From: Candidatus Saccharimonadota bacterium | GTDB taxonomy: Bacteria > Patescibacteriota > Saccharimonadia > Saccharimonadales > Saccharimonadaceae | Reading direction: 5' to 3' | Length of the DNA stretch: 17,468 nucleotides | Assembly (NCBI GenBank): GCA_003979185.1 | Contig: RYWJ01000017.1 | Span: forward strand, 1-17,468 | In this document: one piece after another, positions 14,683 to 17,468 of the stretch | Position numbering within the stretch: position 1 is the stretch's first letter | Layout: each line of letters begins with the position of its first letter | Notes under the pieces: model-generated | Databases searched by the model: none | Told to the model about the DNA's origin: nothing | Seen by the model: the letters and a program-made list of their open reading frames with translations, nothing else | Program-made: the position numbers and the translations under genes

Positions 14683-14708
14683 AAAAGTGCCCCATGCGGG
14701 CACTTTTT
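14683..14708 (+). terminator. Rho-independent terminator after the surface protein
   Basis: AAAAGTGCCC (14683-14692), 5-base loop, GGGCACTTTT (14698-14707) plus one more T: a 10-bp perfect stem ending in five T. It insulates rpoD from the upstream gene. Confidence 0.9.
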
Positions 14709-14748
14709 GGTTGTGGCTAGATTTATCTGGCATTACAATGAATTAAGC

Positions 14749-14777
14749 TTGATTTTTAAGTAAAAATTTAGTATGAT
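14749..14777 (+). promoter_or_regulatory. rpoD: Promoter of the rpoD operon
   Basis: TTGATT (14749-14754), 17-bp spacer, TATGAT (14772-14777). Only 8 nt separate the -10 from the ATG at 14786, so the mRNA is leaderless or nearly so; no Shine-Dalgarno is possible. Confidence 0.7.
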
Positions 14778-14785
14778 GATATTCA

Positions 14786-15760
14786 ATGGACAATAGTGAA
14801 GAAGAAATCTTAAAGAATAAAGCAGGCATGTTCGAGCTCGATGAACCAGAGGCGGATGAGCTGGCGGCAGAGGATGCTTTGTCTGATGAAGAGTTAGCGA
14901 TTACCGCGGACAATGTCGACGCTTTTGCTGATGACTCGGTGCGTATGTATTTACGCGAGATTGGTAAGATTCCGTTGCTTTCGCAAGAGGAAGAGCTGGA
15001 TCTAGCTCAAAAAGCGATGAAAGGCGATAAGCGAGCGAAAGATAAGCTGGCCGAAGCAAATATGCGGTTGGTGGTTTCAATCGCGAAACGCTATGGCGGT
15101 CGCGGTTTGGACTTCTTGGATTTGATCCAAGAGGGAAATACAGGCTTACTGCGGGCAGTAGAAAAGTTTGATCCGGATAAAGGTTTTAAGTTTTCGACCT
15201 ATGCAACTTGGTGGATTCGTCAGGCGATTACTCGCGCGATCGCTGATCAGGCGCGTACGATTCGTATTCCAGTACACATGGTGGAAACAATTAATAAAGT
15301 TTTGCGTACAACGCGTCGTCTGACTCAGGAGCTGAATCGTGAGCCGACGAACGAAGAGATTGCTAATGCTATGGGCATGGATGTAGAGAAAATCGAGTAT
15401 GTCATGCGGATCAAACAGGATATCGCTTCGCTAGATGCGTCAGTAAGCCGAGATGGCGATGACGAAGAGTCGGTCTTGGGTGACTTTGTAGAAGATTCCG
15501 AGCGTGACTCTCCAGAAGATGCAACGGCAAATCAGATTTTGAAAGAACAGATCGCAGAGATCTTGACGACTTTGAGCGAACGTGAGCAGAAGATTATCCG
15601 CTTGCGTTTCGGTATTGGTGGCGGTCGTTCGCATACTTTAGAAGAAGTAGGTAATGAATTCTCGGTGACTAGGGAACGCATCCGACAGATCGAGGCTAAA
15701 GCTTTGTCCAAATTACGTAAACATAAGCAAACAAAAAAATTGCACGGTTATTTAAAATAG
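14786..15760 (+). CDS. rpoD: Primary RNA polymerase sigma factor RpoD (sigma-70)
   Basis: 324 aa. It directs core RNA polymerase to -35/-10 promoters such as those in this window. An acidic N-terminus (1-47) stands in place of full region 1.1. Region 1.2 (about 49-78) has VRMYLREIG; region 2 (about 86-157) has NMRLVVSIAKRY, DLIQEGNTGLLRAVEKFD and FSTYATWWIRQAI. Region 3 is at about 158-235, and region 4 (about 257-318) has LSEREQKIIRLRFGIGGG, then HTLEEVG and the recognition helix VTRERIRQIEAKALSKLR. There is no large non-conserved insert, as in short primary sigmas. The start ATG is 8 nt downstream of the -10, without a ribosome binding site. A pilin-like gene follows 6 nt after the stop, implying co-transcription. 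Confidence 0.97.
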   Translation: MDNSEEEILKNKAGMFELDEPEADELAAEDALSDEELAITADNVDAFADDSVRMYLREIGKIPLLSQEEELDLAQKAMKGDKRAKDKLAEANMRLVVSIAKRYGGRGLDFLDLIQEGNTGLLRAVEKFDPDKGFKFSTYATWWIRQAITRAIADQARTIRIPVHMVETINKVLRTTRRLTQELNREPTNEEIANAMGMDVEKIEYVMRIKQDIASLDASVSRDGDDEESVLGDFVEDSERDSPEDATANQILKEQIAEILTTLSEREQKIIRLRFGIGGGRSHTLEEVGNEFSVTRERIRQIEAKALSKLRKHKQTKKLHGYLK

Positions 15761-15769
15761 GAGAAGATG

Positions 15770-16243
15770 ATGCGGAGATTAGGCTCTAAGGTTGCGACAG
15801 TTGTAATGGCATTAATGTTGATGTTTATTCCTGTGATGTTGAGTGCGGTGGCTGTCAGCGAGCCAGTTTTGGCTGCACCTGTGCCAGCCATGCCGAGTGA
15901 AGGTAGTGGCGGAGCTAATCCTGGAGAAACTAATCCCGATGACAGTGGTGCTACGACACCAAATAAAACTCAAATTGAGACCTCTATTTTGCCAGAAAAC
16001 TGGGAAATTAAAGATATTCTGGGGCTTGCTCTGAATATCTTGGTTTATGGTCTAGGAGTAGCTGCGACGCTTGGTGTCATTATTGCGGGTATTATGTACA
16101 TGACAGCACGTGATAGTGAGCAACAAGTGGCGCAAGCGAAGAAACGTCTATATGAGATCGTGATCGGTCTGGTGGCTTGGGCATTGATGTATGCAGTGCT
16201 GAATTGGTTAATTCCTGGTGGACTGAGCGGTCTTTTGCCATAA
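15770..16243 (+). CDS. Type IV secretion system pilin-like membrane protein
   Basis: 157 aa from ATG 15770, chosen over ATG 15767 because AGGAG (15759-15763), which overlaps the rpoD stop, then has 6-nt spacing. Signal peptide at about residues 1-36 (RRLGSK, hydrophobic core, VLA|APVPA). Next comes a P/G/S/T-rich linker (about 37-68), then two membrane helices at about 84-111 and 126-146. They flank a short basic/polar loop, ARDSEQQVAQAKKRLYEI, and the protein ends GGLSGLLP. The GIMYMT...AKKRL..IVIGLV layout is that of the VirB2-like T4SS pilin family widespread in CPR bacteria. No other T4SS gene is in the window. It is probably co-transcribed with rpoD and the lipid kinase. Confidence 0.78.
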   Translation: MRRLGSKVATVVMALMLMFIPVMLSAVAVSEPVLAAPVPAMPSEGSGGANPGETNPDDSGATTPNKTQIETSILPENWEIKDILGLALNILVYGLGVAATLGVIIAGIMYMTARDSEQQVAQAKKRLYEIVIGLVAWALMYAVLNWLIPGGLSGLLP

Positions 16244-16248
16244 GATCA

Positions 16249-17184
16249 ATGAAAAAAATACTGATTATCTATAATCCGCGTTCTTCGCAACATGCTGCGA
16301 TTGAGCAAGAAGTTTTGGCTCCGGCACGTCAGCTGAATGGTTGGATGGTGGGAAAACATGCTATTAAGCCGACAAATTACAATGATAATGTCGAACAGGT
16401 CGCACGTTTGGTCAGTGATGGAGATCTGATAATTGTGGCTGGTGGAGATGGTACAGTTTCGATTGCGATAAATGGTGTATTGCAGTCTAGTAGAGATGTC
16501 GCGATCGGTGTGCTTAGTTTTGGTAATTTTAATGACGTGGCACATATGCTGAATTCTTGTCGGTCAGTAGGCGCGACGACGGCTTTCGAGAAGCTAGTCG
16601 CTGGTTATTGTGCGGGTAGCCTTCAAATGATTTACCCACTAGACGTATCTGTCAATGGCCAGCATTGGCGATATGCCCCATGCTATTTTACAGTTGGTTT
16701 GCTGGCACAATCAACTACTGTGATGGAAAGCGAAAAAGTGCGCAAAAAACTCAGGGCTGGTCATACTGGTACGTTATCATCCTTGATTGCTGCGGTTAAG
16801 TGGTATTTGAAAAATCATCGCCAGAATTTTCTGCCAGCGGGAAGTTTGAACGACTCGCCTATGCCGAAGAAAACGACAGATTATATTGCCGTCAACGGTC
16901 CGCATGTGGCACGGATTATGAAAGGTGGGACTTGGTATCAGGACGCGCGGAAATTTGGCAGTATGGTGGCACGCTTAGGAAGATTTTGGCAGATGGTGAG
17001 GTTTGGTTTAAGAAGTATTGCTTCGGGTCTGGAATTACAAGAAACAGAGCAAGATATAATCAAGTTCGATACTCCTAGCACGGTAGAGATGCACGCGGAG
17101 GGGGAATTTGAGCGTGCCGAGAATGTAGAAAAAATTGAAGTTAAGAAAGCGGAGCGAGCTCTTAAAATCGTTGTTAGCGAATAG
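16249..17184 (+). CDS. Diacylglycerol-kinase-family lipid kinase
   Basis: 311 aa from ATG 16249, 5 nt after the pilin stop; an in-frame ATG at 16177 lies inside the pilin gene and is rejected. Family role: ATP-dependent phosphorylation of a lipid such as diacylglycerol at the membrane, in phospholipid recycling. Seen in sequence: KKILIIYNPRSS at the N-terminus, IIVAGGDGTVS with the GGDGT nucleotide loop at 65-69, and GNFNDVA (92-98) in place of the family's usual GT.NDFA. A beta-rich C-terminal domain follows, ending in acidic and basic residues (about 285-311). The exact lipid substrate cannot be told. It is the last gene of the presumed rpoD operon; a GGTTAT/ATAACC hairpin at 17187-17208 follows it. 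Confidence 0.85.
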   Translation: MKKILIIYNPRSSQHAAIEQEVLAPARQLNGWMVGKHAIKPTNYNDNVEQVARLVSDGDLIIVAGGDGTVSIAINGVLQSSRDVAIGVLSFGNFNDVAHMLNSCRSVGATTAFEKLVAGYCAGSLQMIYPLDVSVNGQHWRYAPCYFTVGLLAQSTTVMESEKVRKKLRAGHTGTLSSLIAAVKWYLKNHRQNFLPAGSLNDSPMPKKTTDYIAVNGPHVARIMKGGTWYQDARKFGSMVARLGRFWQMVRFGLRSIASGLELQETEQDIIKFDTPSTVEMHAEGEFERAENVEKIEVKKAERALKIVVSE

Positions 17185-17186
17185 CA

Positions 17187-17208
17187 GGTTATGCTGTGTG
17201 TGATAACC
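17187..17208. other. Small hairpin in the 3' flank of cassette 4
   Basis: GGTTAT (17187-17192) and ATAACC (17203-17208) with a 10-base loop. It lies between the lipid kinase and the converging VR-like gene. In known DGRs a hairpin sits just downstream of the VR; this one starts about 29 bp past the stop, so the parallel is loose. A weak terminator for either gene is equally possible. Confidence 0.35.
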
Positions 17209-17236
17209 CCCTCACCACCCTTCACCCATATACTAT

Positions 17237-17468
17237 TTAGGTAGTAGCGACGCAGCGTACGGAGTAACCGTAGTAACGGCCGGCGTCGCTGCTGGCCGGA
17301 TAGACATTGGAGCTATTGAAGTACAGGTCGTATGCAATATAACTAGAGCTGGCAGTACGTGACCAGTAGTAACCCCAAGAGCCGACACCGCTAAGTGAGC
17401 TATTGCGGACGTTCCCGGCATAAGGGAAGTTGTAGGGAGCAGAGCGGATCTTAGTAGAACCAGCAGCG
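17237..17468 (-). CDS. C-terminal end of a DGR-type variable protein (partial)
   Basis: 76 residues are visible, and the frame runs off the window edge without a stop: AAGSTKIRSAPY, then NFPYAGNVRNSSLSGVGSWG, YYWSRTASS, ending YYGYSVRCVATT, stop. Unlike cassettes 1-3, the frame continues upstream with plausible protein sequence, so this is probably the tail of a full-length C-type-lectin/FISUMP-type target gene. The framework is shared with cassettes 1-3. It is one codon longer than cassettes 1 and 2 just before the R-Y tail. The conserved 3' flank (about 17205-17236) matches that of cassettes 2 and 3. Family members are typically secreted or surface proteins whose lectin-fold tail binds ligands. 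Body, start and signal peptide are outside the window. Confidence 0.72.
   Translation of the reverse strand, partial: AAGSTKIRSAPYNFPYAGNVRNSSLSGVGSWGYYWSRTASSSYIAYDLYFNSSNVYPASSDAGRYYGYSVRCVATT

Noticed and set aside
16177..16248. ATG 16177 as the lipid kinase start
   Set aside because: It sits inside the pilin gene; the kinase family begins at KKILIIYNP, matching ATG 16249.
5158..17431. CRISPR array or integron cassette array
   Set aside because: Repeats are about 190 bp, coding-like, few and widely spaced; no spacer pattern, cas gene, integrase or attC-like structure is seen.
1..17468. UGA recoding as in some CPR lineages
   Set aside because: All genes end normally, several at the usual stops, and no frame needs UGA read through.

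Overview
The window looks like a piece of a Patescibacteria (CPR) chromosome, most likely Candidatus Saccharibacteria (TM7). This is inferred from gene content, not from a search. The signs are a short RpoD without region 1.1, a CPR-type type IV secretion pilin, a DnaG that has lost its zinc ligands, many FtsX-like permeases without an ATPase, and promoters placed so that the start codon is at or next to the transcription start. TGA behaves as a normal stop, which argues against the recoded CPR lineages.

Region 1 (about 1-11650) is a cluster of seven single-domain FtsX/MacB-like permeases: 180-1583 (-), 2415-3773 (+), 3778-5118 (-), 5408-6736 (+), 7037-8362 (+), 9007-10332 (+) and 10336-11649 (+). 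A small secreted protein (1771-2238) sits between the first two. Each permease has one N-terminal membrane helix, an outside domain of about 240-290 residues and three C-terminal helices. No ABC ATPase gene is present. Five share an outside-domain signature (an LPG..N.LNL-type loop, then a DDG motif). The first and last form a second subfamily with a pair of cysteines.

Threaded through the cluster on the minus strand are about 190-bp cassettes at 5158-5349, 6788-6979 and 8475-8663, with a fourth at 17237-17431. In the minus-strand frame they encode a constant framework (NFPYAG...YWSRTA...GFSIRCVAT, stop) interrupted by hypervariable codons that often vary at the first two bases and keep a pyrimidine third. 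This resembles the variable region (VR) of diversity-generating retroelement (DGR) target proteins of the C-type-lectin/FISUMP kind. Three are orphan tails with no start codon or body of their own. The fourth is open to the window edge and is probably the end of a real target gene. No reverse transcriptase or template repeat is in the window. Cassettes 1-3 alternate with permease genes (cassette-promoter-permease twice, then cassette), so they look like boundaries of a tandem duplication, and their ends appear to supply the -35 element of the next permease promoter.

Region 2 (11810-17184) is housekeeping and cell surface: dnaG primase, a secreted helical-repeat protein with a PDTG motif and C-terminal anchor (own promoter and terminator), rpoD, a type IV secretion pilin-like protein and a DAGK-type lipid kinase. 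The last three are spaced as one operon. dnaG and rpoD recall the bacterial macromolecular-synthesis operon, here split by the surface-protein gene.

I saw no tRNA, rRNA, CRISPR array, transposase or integrase.
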